From NCBI RefSeq assembly GCF_001509475.1, contig NZ_LLZG01000036.1, forward strand, positions 62,001 to 126,000: a stretch of DNA of 64,000 nt, written 5' to 3'. Positions within the stretch are counted from its first letter, which is position 1. Each line of letters opens with the position of its first letter. Shown here piece by piece: positions 35,404 through 43,914 of this stretch. This DNA is from Streptomyces regalis (GTDB lineage Bacteria > Actinomycetota > Actinomycetes > Streptomycetales > Streptomycetaceae). The position numbers were made by a program, and so were the translations under genes. Below the pieces are notes generated by a model. That model searched no databases, was not told the origin of the DNA, and saw nothing but the letters and a program-made list of their open reading frames with translations.

Positions 35404-35678
35404 GTGGCCGGGTAGAGATCGAGTACTGCACCCAGTGCCGCTGGCTGCCGCGTGCGGCCTGGCTGGCACAGGAGCTGCTGACGACCTTCGAGGCGGAGCT
35501 GTCCGAGCTGGCGCTGAAGCCCGGCAAGGGCGGCGTCTTCGTCGTCCGCGTCGACGACGAGGTCGTATGGGACCGCAAGGAACAGGGCTTCCCGGAGCCC
35601 ACGGCCGTGAAGCAGGCCGTACGCGACCGAGTGGCCCCGGGAAGGTCCCTGGGCCACTCGGACAAACCGGCTTCCTGA
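35400..35678 (+). CDS. SelW/Rdx-family thioredoxin-fold protein (Cys form)
   Basis: 92 residues, ATG overlapping the preceding stop (ATGA). It begins with VEIEYCTQCRWLPRAAWLAQ; CTQC is the CxxC redox motif where animal selenoprotein W has selenocysteine. LALKPGKGGVFVVRVDDEVV and WDRKEQGFPEPTAVKQAVRD complete the Rdx family pattern. It is presumably a small thiol redox protein. Translational coupling to a HipA-like kinase is an unusual pairing that suggests a joint role. Confidence 0.9.
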   Translation: MSGRVEIEYCTQCRWLPRAAWLAQELLTTFEAELSELALKPGKGGVFVVRVDDEVVWDRKEQGFPEPTAVKQAVRDRVAPGRSLGHSDKPAS

Positions 35679-35682
35679 GGGC

Positions 35683-37308
35683 TCAGCCCTTCAGCTGCTC
35701 GTACGCCGGCAGCGTCAGGAAGTCCGCGTAGTTCTCGTCGAGGGAGACCTCCAGGAGCAGGTCGTGGGCCTGCTGCCAGTGGCCGGCCGCGAAGGCCTCC
35801 TCGCCGATCTCGGTGCGGATGGCGGACAGTTCCTCGGCGGCGACCTTGCGGGCCAGCTCCGGGGTGGCCTTCTCGCCGTTCTCGAACTCGACGCCCGCGT
35901 TGATCCACTGCCAGATCTGCGAGCGGGAGATCTCGGCGGTCGCCGCGTCCTCCATGAGGTTGAAGATGGCGACCGCGCCGAGGCCGCGCAGCCACGCCTC
36001 GATGTAACGGATGCCGACCTGCACGGCGTTGATCAGGCCGTTGTACGTCGGCTTGGCGTCCAGCGAGTCGACGGCGATCAGGTCGGCCGCCTCGACGTGC
36101 ACGTCCTCGCGCAGCCGGTCCTTCTGGTTCGGCTTGTCGCCGAGGACCTTGTCGAAGGACTCCATGGCGATCGGGACCAGGTCGGGGTGGGCGACCCAGG
36201 AGCCGTCGAAGCCGTCGCCGGCCTCGCGGTCCTTGTCGGCGCGGACCTTCTCGAAGGCCACCTTGTTGACCTCGGCGTCCCGGCGCGACGGGATGAACGC
36301 CGCCATGCCGCCGATCGCGTGCGCGCCGCGCTTGTGGCAGGTGCGGACGAGGAGTTCGGTGTACGCGCGCATGAACGGGGCCGTCATCGTGACCGCGTTG
36401 CGGTCCGGCAGGACGAACTTGGCGCCGCCGTCACGGAAGTTCTTGACGATGGAGAACAGGTAGTCCCAGCGGCCGGCGTTCAACCCGGCGGCGTGGTCGC
36501 GGAGTTCGTAGAGGATCTCCTCCATCTCGTACGCGGCCGTGATCGTCTCGATCAGGACGGTCGCGCGGACGGTGCCCTGCGGGATGCCGACGTAGTCCTG
36601 GGCGAAGACGAACACCTCGTTCCAGAGGCGGGCCTCCAGGTGCGACTCCGTCTTCGGGAGGTAGAAGTACGGGCCCTTGCCGAGGTCGAGCAGGCGCTGG
36701 GCGTTGTGGAAGAAGTACAGGCCGAAGTCGACCAGCGCGCCGGGGACCGGGGTGCCGTCCGCGTCGACGAGGTGGCGCTCGTTCAGGTGCCAGCCGCGGG
36801 GGCGCATGACGACCGTCGCCAGCTCCTCGTTCGGCCGCAGGGCGTACGACTTGCCGGTGCGCTCGTCCGTGAAGTCGATGTTCCTGGTGTAGGCGTCGGC
36901 CATGTTGACCTGGCCGAGGATCACGTTCTCCCAGGTGGGAGCCGAGGCGTCCTCGAAGTCCGCGAGCCAGATCTTCGCGCCCGAGTTGAGGGCGTTGATG
37001 GTCATCTTGCGGTCGGTCGGGCCGGTGATCTCCACCCGGCGGTCCTGCAGCGCGGGCGGGCACGGGCCCACCTTCCAGGAGTCGTCCGCGCGGATCGCGG
37101 CCGTCTCGGGGAGGAAGTCGAGGGTCGACGTACGGGCGATCTCGGCGCGACGCTCCGCGCGGCGGGCGAGGAGCTCGTCACGCCGGGGCGTGAACCGGCG
37201 GTGCAGCTCGGCCACGAAGGCGAGGGCCGCCTCCGTGAGCACCTCCTCCTGCCGGGGCAGGGGCTCGGCGTCGACGATGGCCAGCGGGGACGGCGCTGGT
37301 GCGGACAT
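35683..37308 (-). CDS. aceB: Malate synthase A
   Basis: 541 residues, the size of the A isoform. Condenses glyoxylate with acetyl-CoA to malate. Motifs are [34 protein letters not shown], the signature [20 protein letters not shown] with [12 protein letters not shown], and [12 protein letters not shown]. Here it serves glyoxylate from allantoin; no isocitrate lyase is nearby. Its promoter is overlapped by the paired TTCC-N7-GGAA operators. It is convergent with the SelW-like gene, with only 4 bp between the stops. Confidence 0.97.
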   Translation of the reverse strand: MSAPAPSPLAIVDAEPLPRQEEVLTEAALAFVAELHRRFTPRRDELLARRAERRAEIARTSTLDFLPETAAIRADDSWKVGPCPPALQDRRVEITGPTDRKMTINALNSGAKIWLADFEDASAPTWENVILGQVNMADAYTRNIDFTDERTGKSYALRPNEELATVVMRPRGWHLNERHLVDADGTPVPGALVDFGLYFFHNAQRLLDLGKGPYFYLPKTESHLEARLWNEVFVFAQDYVGIPQGTVRATVLIETITAAYEMEEILYELRDHAAGLNAGRWDYLFSIVKNFRDGGAKFVLPDRNAVTMTAPFMRAYTELLVRTCHKRGAHAIGGMAAFIPSRRDAEVNKVAFEKVRADKDREAGDGFDGSWVAHPDLVPIAMESFDKVLGDKPNQKDRLREDVHVEAADLIAVDSLDAKPTYNGLINAVQVGIRYIEAWLRGLGAVAIFNLMEDAATAEISRSQIWQWINAGVEFENGEKATPELARKVAAEELSAIRTEIGEEAFAAGHWQQAHDLLLEVSLDENYADFLTLPAYEQLKG

Positions 37309-37417
37309 GAGCTGTCACTTCCTTCAGCGAGCTACGAAGACGAGCGGTCGAGCTGTCTGGCACCGGGTGCCAGTCTTCCCGGGTACGGCTGCGAAGGCCC
37401 GCGGAGCGGGCGGGCGC

Positions 37418-37470
37418 TTCTGAACAGTGGATACTAGTTTCCTCATGGTGGAAGTTCAATGGTTTGTTGA
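37418..37470 (-). promoter_or_regulatory. Malate synthase promoter with tandem operators in the spacer
   Basis: On the minus strand TTGAAC (37454-37459), a 17-bp spacer and TAGTAT (37431-37436). TTCCTCATGGTGGAA (37439-37453) sits inside the spacer, and TTCTGAACAGTGGAT (37418-37432) is 21 bp away over the -10. TCAA-TGGTTTG-TTGA (37456-37470) overlaps the -35. This is a direct blocking position for a repressor. Confidence 0.75.
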
Positions 37471-37519
37471 TGTCGAGATTCTCTGAGTCGAGGCAACGTG
37501 GCTCTGGGTGCCACCGCAC

Positions 37520-38122
37520 TTACTCAAGGTGGGCGAGATCGGCCTCCGTGTCGATGTCGTACGCCCGTGCCACGTCCCCGCACTCGACGAGCCTGATCGC
37601 CTCCTCCCGCTCCTTCAGATAGGCGCGGGCCCCTCGATCGCCGGTCGCAGTCGCCGCGATACCCGCCCAGTGGGCGGCGCCGAAGAGGACGGGATGGCCG
37701 CGTACGCCGTCGTAGGCGGCCGAGGCGAGCGACGTCTCGTCCTCGTACGCGGCGAGCACGCGCGCGACGGCCTCCGGTCCGATGCCGGGCTGGTCGACGA
37801 GCGAGACGAGCGCCGCCCTCGCCCCCGTACCGGCGAGCGAGTCGAGCCCGGCGCGCAGGGAGGAGCCCATCCCGTCGGCCCAGTCGGGGTTCTCCACCAG
37901 CACGCAGCCACCGAGCTCCGCCCGCTCCCGTACGGCGGCGGCCTGCGCGCCCAGCACCACATGCACGCGGGCACAGCCGGCCGCGCGCAGCACCCCGACG
38001 GCGTACTCGACGAGCGGCCGGCCGCGGTGCCGGAGGAGTGCCTTGGGGCGTCCGCCGAGCCGTCGTCCACCGCCCGCGGCGAGGATCAGACCGGCGACCG
38101 GGCGTGCTTCTTTCTCCGTCAT
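37520..38122 (-). CDS. MobA/MocA-like nucleotidyltransferase
   Basis: 200 residues from ATG 38122 (MTEKEARPVAGLILAAGGGR). The N-terminal signature LILAAGGGRRLGGRPKALL is the NTP-binding loop of MobA/MocA-type transferases. VSLVDQPGIGPEAVARVL has the metal-binding Asp, and HPVLFGAAHWAGI the family's later motif. Members transfer CMP or GMP onto molybdopterin. A MocA-like role would fit a xanthine dehydrogenase making urate, but no such gene lies in this window, so that link is inference. Confidence 0.87.
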   Translation of the reverse strand: MTEKEARPVAGLILAAGGGRRLGGRPKALLRHRGRPLVEYAVGVLRAAGCARVHVVLGAQAAAVRERAELGGCVLVENPDWADGMGSSLRAGLDSLAGTGARAALVSLVDQPGIGPEAVARVLAAYEDETSLASAAYDGVRGHPVLFGAAHWAGIAATATGDRGARAYLKEREEAIRLVECGDVARAYDIDTEADLAHLE

Positions 38123-38308
38123 GCGTCCTGCATACCTGACGTCCACGGGTGCGCCGGGTTTCCTTGGACTGAATTTCGGTCCGTACGGTGGCGCGCCCGG
38201 CACCGGTGGCGTTTACTGACCCGCGTCCCCGGCGCCCGACCACCGCCAGGGTGGCTCAACGGGGGAGCGGGACTACTGGCGCACAACGGCGTGCGAGGGG
38301 GGAGTGCT

Positions 38309-38629
38309 GTGTTGCGGAGCTTGGGACAGAGGCCGGTGACGGGCAGCGACGAGGACCCGAGGGTGGCGGAACTGCGGACGGCGGTGTCCCGTCTGCGCCG
38401 CGAACTCGCCGCGCATCCCTCCGAGTTCCCCGACCGGGGCATCGCCGAGGACGAACTCGGCGCGCTGGCCGCGATGACGATCGAGGGGGCGCCGGAGATT
38501 CCGCGGCTGCGCCGGTCACTGTTGCTGATCGCCGGCGCGATCGGGTCGGTCAGCGCGCTGTCCCGGGGTCTGTCGGACGTGCGTGACGCGGTGGAGCTGT
38601 TCGGGGAACCGCCGCGCGGGCGGGGCTAG
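38309..38629 (+). CDS. DUF5955 family protein
   Basis: 106 residues from GTG 38309 with GGGGGGAG upstream; GTG 38336 is an alternative. Sequence DPRVAELRTAVSRLRRELAA, then DRGIAEDELGALAAMTIEGA and LRRSLLLIAGAIGSVSALSR is the DUF5955 helical pattern: coiled coil, hairpin, Ala/Gly-rich helix. Unlike the protein at 24322-24726 it lacks the N-terminal GNQA-type motif. Its TAG stop lies inside the left inverted repeat of the adjacent MITE, so insertion probably created the present C-terminus (GEPPRGRG). Confidence 0.8.
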   Translation: MLRSLGQRPVTGSDEDPRVAELRTAVSRLRRELAAHPSEFPDRGIAEDELGALAAMTIEGAPEIPRLRRSLLLIAGAIGSVSALSRGLSDVRDAVELFGEPPRGRG

Positions 38630-38763
38630 GGCCTGTCTGACAATTCCCGTCGTCCGCCCGGAGGGCGGGCCCCGCGGCGTCATGGGGGTCCCCCCGCGCG
38701 AGGTTGTTCGAGCGTGCGTGCCAGGCGTCGCGGGGCAGGCGGGAATTGTCAGACAGGCCCTAG
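38626..38763. mobile_element. 138-bp MITE-like element with 24-bp perfect inverted repeats
   Basis: The left end begins CTAGGGCCTGTCTGACAATT (38626-38649 is the 24-bp arm). The right arm at 38740-38763 is its exact complement. The outer CTAG may be a target duplication. The interior holds GCCCGCCCT-type stems and no open frame of substance, so it must be mobilised by a transposase elsewhere. From memory, GGGCCTGTCTGACAATTCC repeats are widespread in Streptomyces. The element ends 2 bp from the stop of the next gene. Confidence 0.85.
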
Positions 38764-38764
38764 A

Positions 38765-39219
38765 TCACCAAGGCGTGCCGAGGTGGGGAAACGGCCCCCG
38801 GTAGCCCCGGTCGGAGGTCCGGTGCTCGAACTCCTCGCAGAGCCACGTCTCCTGGGCGAACTCGGTGCGCTCCTGCCAGATCGCCAAGATGCCGTGCGGG
38901 CCGTGCTTGCCGTCGCACCGCCGGTAGAGGTCCTTGGCGTCACGGAAGCAGGCCGGCCCCGCCATCAGCGGGACGCCGGCGGGGCTGTAGTCGGACCAGA
39001 CGCACGCGACGCACGCCTTGATCCGGGTGATCAGGTTCTGCTCGTCCAGGCCCGGGCCCACCGGGTCCCCGAGCCGCAGGGCGCAGTGCAGCACTCCTGC
39101 GGACATGCCCCGAAGGCGGCGCCCCTGATCGTCGTACGGATCGAATCCCGGCCGTCCGACTCGAAGACGATCTCCTCTGAGCCATGCCGGTCGGTGTAGC
39201 GCCCTGGCCGGCGCTGCAT
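38765..39219 (-). pseudogene. Conserved hypothetical gene with a frameshift
   Basis: Reads as MQRRPGRYTDRHGSEEIVFE ... DSIRT in one frame (from ATG 39219), then DDQGRRLRGMSAGVLHCALR ... GKHGPHGILAIWQERTEFAQ ... RGYRGPFPHLGTPW in another, to the stop at 38765. The shift falls near 39130-39140 and looks like one lost base. The two parts join naturally, so it is a recently damaged gene or a sequence error. I do not recognise a function. The MITE adjoins its 3' end. Confidence 0.65.
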
Positions 39220-39224
39220 CGCCG

Positions 39225-40022
39225 TCAGGACTGGTTCTGGCTGGCCAGTGCCTCGGACAACTCACTGGCCACCTGCTGCAGCACCGGCACGATCTTGTCC
39301 GTCGCGGCCTCTGTGACGCGGCCCGCCGGGCCCGAGATCGAGATGGCGGCCGCGGTGGGGGAGTTGGGGACCGAGACCGCGAGGCAGCGGACGCCGACCT
39401 CCTGCTCGTTGTCATCGACCGCGTAGCCGTTGCGCCGCACGTCCTCCAGGGCCGCCAGGAAGCCGTCCGGGGTGGTGATCGTCTTCTCTGTCGCGGCGGG
39501 CATGCCGGTGCGGTACAGCAGGGCGCGCACCTCCTCCGGCGGGAACACGGCCAGCAGCGCCTTGCCGACGCCCGTGGAGTGCGGCAGGACGCGCCGGCCG
39601 ACCTCGGTGAACATGCGCATCGAGTGCTTGGACGGCACCTGGGCGACGTACACGATCTCGTCGCCGTCGAGCAGGGCCATGTTCGCCGTCTCGCCGGTCT
39701 CCTCGACCAGCCGGGCGAGGTACGGCCGGGCCCAGGTGCCGAGGAGCCGGGCGGCGGACTCGCCGAGGCGGATCAGGCGCGGGCCGAGGGCGTAGCGGCG
39801 GTTGGGCTGCTGGCGTACGTATCCGCACGCCACCAGCGTCCGCATGAGGCGGTGGATGGTGGGCAGCGGCAGCCCGCTGCTCGCGGACAGCTCGCTCAGA
39901 CCGACCTCGCCGCCCGCGTCCGCCATCCTCTCCAGCAGGTCGAAGGCGCGCTCGAGGGACTGGACACCGCCGCCGTTGCTGGACCTGGCGGAGTCGGTGG
40001 TGCTGGCGCTGGACGTCGGCAC
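39225..40022 (-). CDS. allR: IclR-family repressor, AllR type
   Basis: 265 residues from GTG 40022 with AAAGGA upstream. IclR winged helix at about 20-80 (QSLERAFDLLERMADAGGEV, PLPTIHRLMRTLVACGYVRQ). Effector domain at about 95-255 with YVAQVPSKHSMRMFTEVGRR, LPHSTGVGKALLAVF and VDDNEQEVGVRCLAVSVPNS, the GVRCLAV core of glyoxylate/allantoin-sensing IclR proteins. Divergent from allantoinase. In S. coelicolor the IclR protein next to allantoinase is, to my knowledge, the AllR repressor of allantoin genes. The paired TTCC-N7-GGAA sites overlap its own promoter, implying autorepression. Confidence 0.88.
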   Translation of the reverse strand: MPTSSASTTDSARSSNGGGVQSLERAFDLLERMADAGGEVGLSELSASSGLPLPTIHRLMRTLVACGYVRQQPNRRYALGPRLIRLGESAARLLGTWARPYLARLVEETGETANMALLDGDEIVYVAQVPSKHSMRMFTEVGRRVLPHSTGVGKALLAVFPPEEVRALLYRTGMPAATEKTITTPDGFLAALEDVRRNGYAVDDNEQEVGVRCLAVSVPNSPTAAAISISGPAGRVTEAATDKIVPVLQQVASELSEALASQNQS

Positions 40023-40101
40023 GGCGCGTTCCTTTCGGGGCGGTGGGAAGGGCAGAAGCCTACCCGTCAGTCGGTTGACTCCCCGCTTGTACATAGCTAC
40101 G

Positions 40102-40144
40102 TTCTGCGTGCTGGAATTCTAATTCCGCTTTGTGGAAACGTCCA
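40102..40144 (-). promoter_or_regulatory. allR promoter with tandem operators
   Basis: Minus strand TGGACG (40139-40144), a 17-bp spacer and TAGAAT (40116-40121). TTCCGCTTTGTGGAA (40123-40137) fills the spacer, and TTCTGCGTGCTGGAA (40102-40116) follows 21 bp away. Confidence 0.75.
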
Positions 40145-40182
40145 GAGTGCGCGGGGTGGGTGCACTGTGGAGAAGTGTGCCC

Positions 40183-40245
40183 TTGACGGCGCGGGAACGG
40201 GAGCGGAGACTCCTTCAACAGAAAGTTGAATTCCGTTACGCGGAA
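40183..40245 (+). promoter_or_regulatory. Allantoinase promoter and operators
   Basis: TTGACG (40183-40188), 17 bp, GAGACT (40206-40211, weak). TTCCGTTACGCGGAA (40231-40245) is a strong operator 26 bp before the GTG. A poor partner CTCCTTCAACAGAAA (40210-40224) is 21 bp upstream. TTCAAC-AGAAA-GTTGAA (40214-40230) is a 17-bp palindrome of the TCAA/TTGA class. Confidence 0.65.
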
Positions 40246-40271
40246 GTTAACGGCGGCAGAGAGGGGTCCGG

Positions 40272-41609
40272 GTGTCCGACGTCGAACTGGTGCTGCGCTC
40301 GACGCGCGTCATCACTCCTGAGGGGACGCGGGCCGCTTCGGTCACGGTCTCCGCCGGCAAGATCACGGCCGTGCTCGGGTACGACGCCGAAGTACCCTCC
40401 GGCGCCCGGCTGGAGGACCTCGGCGACGATGTCCTGCTGCCCGGCCTGGTCGACACCCACGTGCACGTCAACGACCCCGGCCGCACCGAGTGGGAGGGCT
40501 TCTGGACCGCCACGCGCGCGGCGGCGGCCGGCGGCATCACCACCCTCGTCGACATGCCGCTCAACTCCCTCCCGCCCACCACGACGGTCGACCACCTCCG
40601 CACCAAGCAGGACGTCGCCGCCGACAAGGCGCACATCGACGTCGGCTTCTGGGGCGGCGCCCTGCCCGACAACGTCAAGGACCTGCGCCCGCTGCACGAG
40701 GCCGGTGTCTTCGGCTTCAAGGCCTTCCTGTCGCCGTCCGGGGTGGACGAGTTCCCGCACCTCGACCAGGACCGACTCGCCCAGTCGCTGGCCGAGATCG
40801 CCTCCTTCGGCGGCCTGCTGATCGTGCACGCCGAGGACCCGCATCACCTCGAAGCCGCCCCGCAGCAGGGCGGCCCCAAGTACGCCGACTTCCTGGCCTC
40901 CCGCCCGCGCGACGCTGAGGACACGGCGATCGCCCAGCTGATCGCCCAGGCGAGGCGCCTGCACGCGCGCGTGCACGTCCTGCACCTGTCGTCGAGCGAC
41001 GCGCTGCCGCTGATCGCCGAGGCCAAGCGGGACGGCGTACGGATCACCGTCGAGACCTGCCCGCACTACCTGACCCTCACCGCCGAGGAAGTCCCCGACG
41101 GCGCCAGCGAGTTCAAGTGCTGCCCGCCGATCCGCGAGTCCGCCAACCAGGACCTGCTCTGGCAGGCGCTGGCCGACGGCACGATCGACTGCGTGGTGAC
41201 CGACCACTCGCCGTCCACGGCCGACCTGAAGACCGACGACTTCGCGACCGCCTGGGGCGGTATCTCCGGACTCCAGCTGAGCCTGGCCGCGGTGTGGACC
41301 GAGGCCCGCAGGCGCGGGCACGGCCTGGAGGACGTGGTCCGCTGGATGTCCGCGCGGACGGCGCAGCTCGTCGGACTGGATCAGAAGGGCGCCATCGAGG
41401 CCGGCCGCGACGCCGACTTCGCCGTCCTCGCGCCCGACGAGACCTTCACCGTGGACCCGGCCGCCCTCCAGCACCGCAACCGCGTGACGGCGTACGCGGG
41501 CAAGACCCTCTATGGCGTCGTGAAGTCCACCTGGCTGCGCGGCGAACGCATCGTGGCCGAGGGCGAGTTCACCGATCCGAAGGGCCGACTGCTCACGCGC
41601 GCCCACTGA
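40272..41609 (+). CDS. allB: Allantoinase
   Basis: 445 residues, GTG start. Binuclear-metal cyclic amidohydrolase opening allantoin to allantoate. Metal ligands are visible in order: [20 protein letters not shown] (HxH), [11 protein letters not shown] (Lys to be carboxylated), [20 protein letters not shown] and CVVTDHSP (Asp). Its length equals that of characterised allantoinases. It is followed after 50 bp by allantoicase and preceded by a strong operator. Urate oxidase and OHCU decarboxylase supply its substrate. Confidence 0.96.
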   Translation: MSDVELVLRSTRVITPEGTRAASVTVSAGKITAVLGYDAEVPSGARLEDLGDDVLLPGLVDTHVHVNDPGRTEWEGFWTATRAAAAGGITTLVDMPLNSLPPTTTVDHLRTKQDVAADKAHIDVGFWGGALPDNVKDLRPLHEAGVFGFKAFLSPSGVDEFPHLDQDRLAQSLAEIASFGGLLIVHAEDPHHLEAAPQQGGPKYADFLASRPRDAEDTAIAQLIAQARRLHARVHVLHLSSSDALPLIAEAKRDGVRITVETCPHYLTLTAEEVPDGASEFKCCPPIRESANQDLLWQALADGTIDCVVTDHSPSTADLKTDDFATAWGGISGLQLSLAAVWTEARRRGHGLEDVVRWMSARTAQLVGLDQKGAIEAGRDADFAVLAPDETFTVDPAALQHRNRVTAYAGKTLYGVVKSTWLRGERIVAEGEFTDPKGRLLTRAH

Positions 41610-41659
41610 CCGTCCCCCATCCCGCACCCGCAGCGGCCGATTCCTGAAAGGCACACCTC

Positions 41660-42784
41660 GTGACGGCGATACCCAGCTTCACCGGCGACGCGAACCCCTA
41701 CGGAGGCGGTGACCCGTACGCGGACTACCGCACCGCCGACTTCCCCTTCACCCAGTACGCCAACCTCGCCGACCGCCGGCTCGGCGCCGGTGTCGTCGCC
41801 GCCAACGACGAGTTCTTCGCCCAGCGCGAGAACCTGCTGGTGCCCGAGCGGGCCGAGTTCGACCCCGAGCACTTCGGGCACAAGGGCAAGATCATGGACG
41901 GCTGGGAGACGCGGCGGCGGCGCGGTGCCTCCGCCGAGCACCCGTGGCCGACGGCCGAGGACCACGACTGGGCGCTGGTACGCCTGGGTGCGCCCGGGGT
42001 GATCCGCGGGATCGTCGTCGACACGGCCCACTTCCGCGGCAACTACCCGCAGGCGGTGTCCGTCGAGGGCACGTCGGTTCCGGGCTCTCCGTCGCCCGAG
42101 GAACTGCTGGCCGACGACGTGAAGTGGACCCCGCTGGTGCCGCGCACGCCGGTGGGCGGACATGCGGAGAATGGTTTCTCCATCGCCGTCGAACAGCGCT
42201 TCACCCATCTGCGGGTCAACCAGCACCCCGACGGCGGCATCGCGCGCCTGCGGGTGTACGGCGAGGTGGCACCGGACCCGCAGTGGCTGAAGGTGCTGAG
42301 CACCTTCGACGTGGTCGCCCTGGAGAACGGCGGCCAGGTCGAGGACGCCTCCAACCTCTTCTACTCGCCCGCCACGAACACCATCCAGCCGGGCCGCTCC
42401 CGCAAGATGGACGACGGCTGGGAGACCCGCCGACGCCGCGACCAGGGCAACGACTGGATCCGCTACCGGCTGGCGGCGCAGTCCCAGATCCGGGCGATCG
42501 AGATCGACACGGCGTATCTGAAGGGCAACAGCGCGGGCTGGGCGTCGGTGTCGGTGAAGGATGCCGATGAGAGCGGGGCCGGTGAGTGGACCGAGATCCT
42601 CCCGCGCACCCGCCTCCAGCCCGACACCAACCACCGCTTCGTCCTGCCGACCCCTGCCGTCGGCACGCACGCGCGCGTGGACATCTTCCCGGACGGCGGT
42701 ATCTCCCGGCTGCGGCTGCACGGCTCGCTGACGGAGCAGGGGGCGGCGGCGCTGGCGGCCCGACACCAGGAGCTGGGCGGCTGA
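41660..42784 (+). CDS. alc: Allantoicase
   Basis: 374 residues, GTG start at 41660. Hydrolyses allantoate to ureidoglycolate and urea. Two tandem allantoicase domains: the first has KIMDGWETRRRRGA and GVIRGIVVDTAHFRGNYP; the second has RKMDDGWETRRRRDQGNDW and IRAIEIDTAYLKGNSAGW. The repeated DGWETRRRR and DTAxxxGN motifs are diagnostic. It forms an operon with allantoinase. The next enzyme, ureidoglycolate lyase or hydrolase, is not in the window. Confidence 0.95.
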   Translation: MTAIPSFTGDANPYGGGDPYADYRTADFPFTQYANLADRRLGAGVVAANDEFFAQRENLLVPERAEFDPEHFGHKGKIMDGWETRRRRGASAEHPWPTAEDHDWALVRLGAPGVIRGIVVDTAHFRGNYPQAVSVEGTSVPGSPSPEELLADDVKWTPLVPRTPVGGHAENGFSIAVEQRFTHLRVNQHPDGGIARLRVYGEVAPDPQWLKVLSTFDVVALENGGQVEDASNLFYSPATNTIQPGRSRKMDDGWETRRRRDQGNDWIRYRLAAQSQIRAIEIDTAYLKGNSAGWASVSVKDADESGAGEWTEILPRTRLQPDTNHRFVLPTPAVGTHARVDIFPDGGISRLRLHGSLTEQGAAALAARHQELGG

Positions 42785-42866
42785 CCCCGGTGGCGCACCG
42801 GACCGCCAACACCGGTGCGCCTCGCTATCGTTGACCTGGTTGCCGTAAACGGACCAGGGGGACTCG

Positions 42867-43880
42867 ATGGGCGTGTTGCTGTACTACCCGACGGTGAATC
42901 CGCCCACCGAGGTCGTCCACCAGGCCCTGCTCTACTGGGACGGCATCGCCTCGGTCGTGCCACGCGACCCTCGGCTGTACGAGGCGCTCGTCGGCCCCGA
43001 ACTGAGGCGGCTGGAAGAGCGTGAGCTGTACCGGCCGCTCGCCTTCACCGATGAGTCGCTCGATGTCCTGGACAGATACGGGCCCTCGCCCCACGCGGAC
43101 CAGAACTGGTCCGTCCTGACCGGTGAGCTCCGGCGGATCGCGGCCCGCCCGGATCCGCCCGTGCCCACGTCACCGCCCGAAGCGGTCCTCTTCACGTCGA
43201 AGATCACCTACCCGCTCAAGCAGCTGCTGCTGGAGCTCGGGCTGGCCACCAACCTCGTGCCCTGGTCCTTCGGGGCGCAGCTCTCCGTCTCCAAGGAGGT
43301 CCAGAGCCTGGTCGTCGGTGTGCTGGCCCGCGAGCTCGCCGCCACCACGGACAGCGCCCTCTTCCCGTACACGGACAGCGAGGACGCGTACCGCAACAGC
43401 CTGCGGCCGGCCTCCCCGACCCGCTGTCTGGCCTGGGAGATGGAACTGGGCCGGCTGCTGCCCGTCCCGGCGCCGGACACCCCGACCGAGGACGTCCTCG
43501 CCTTCCGCGAGAAGTACGCCGACGAACGACGCCGCCTGATGCGCGCCCTGCACCGCATGCTGGGCGATCTGCGCCGTGACTACGAGCACCCGGCGGACGT
43601 CTTCGCCCAGCTGCGCCTGGAACTCTCCGAGGCGGTCGAGGACTACCGAGCAGCGCGCCGCAGCAGCCGTATGGCCTGGGCGCACCGTTCGGTCACGGTG
43701 TCGGTCGCGCTTGCCGCCGCGGCCGGCGGCGCCCTGCTGCTGCCGGACCTCGGCTGGTTGCTCGGCACGATCGGCGGCTACGCCCTGAACGTGGCCACCC
43801 GGGAGATCCGCCCGCTGGCCAGGGCCCGGGACGACCACGACTTCAGCTATCTGCACCGGGTGCAGAGCGGACTGGCCTGA
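42867..43880 (+). CDS. DUF6236 family protein
   Basis: 337 residues from ATG 42867, beginning MGVLLYYPTVNPPTEVVHQA, the N-terminus (a first strand then ALLYWDGIASVVPRD) I associate with DUF6236. The middle has YPLKQLLLELGLATNLVPWS; the rest is mainly helical, with RALHRMLGDLRRDYEHPADV, AVEDYRAARRSSRMAWAHRS and a short hydrophobic stretch SVALAAAAGGALLLPDLGWL. Function unknown. It ends in the first copy of a 10-bp tandem repeat and is followed 34 bp later by a second unknown gene, so both are probably co-transcribed. Confidence 0.78.
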   Translation: MGVLLYYPTVNPPTEVVHQALLYWDGIASVVPRDPRLYEALVGPELRRLEERELYRPLAFTDESLDVLDRYGPSPHADQNWSVLTGELRRIAARPDPPVPTSPPEAVLFTSKITYPLKQLLLELGLATNLVPWSFGAQLSVSKEVQSLVVGVLARELAATTDSALFPYTDSEDAYRNSLRPASPTRCLAWEMELGRLLPVPAPDTPTEDVLAFREKYADERRRLMRALHRMLGDLRRDYEHPADVFAQLRLELSEAVEDYRAARRSSRMAWAHRSVTVSVALAAAAGGALLLPDLGWLLGTIGGYALNVATREIRPLARARDDHDFSYLHRVQSGLA

Positions 43881-43902
43881 AGTGGCCTGAAGTGGCCTGA
43901 AG
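43873..43902. repeat. Three perfect 10-bp tandem repeats at a gene junction
   Basis: TGGCCTGAAG three times (43873-43882, 43883-43892, 43893-43902). The first copy contains the stop codon of the DUF6236 gene; the last runs into the AAGGAGG ribosome site of the next gene. Confidence 0.92.
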
Positions 43903-43914
43903 GAGGGCATCACG

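Noticed and set aside
32380..35469. Minus-strand open frame of about 1,030 codons over the second NIS synthetase and HipA-like gene
   Set aside because: Antisense shadow; the plus strand carries two conserved proteins with start sites and overlaps.
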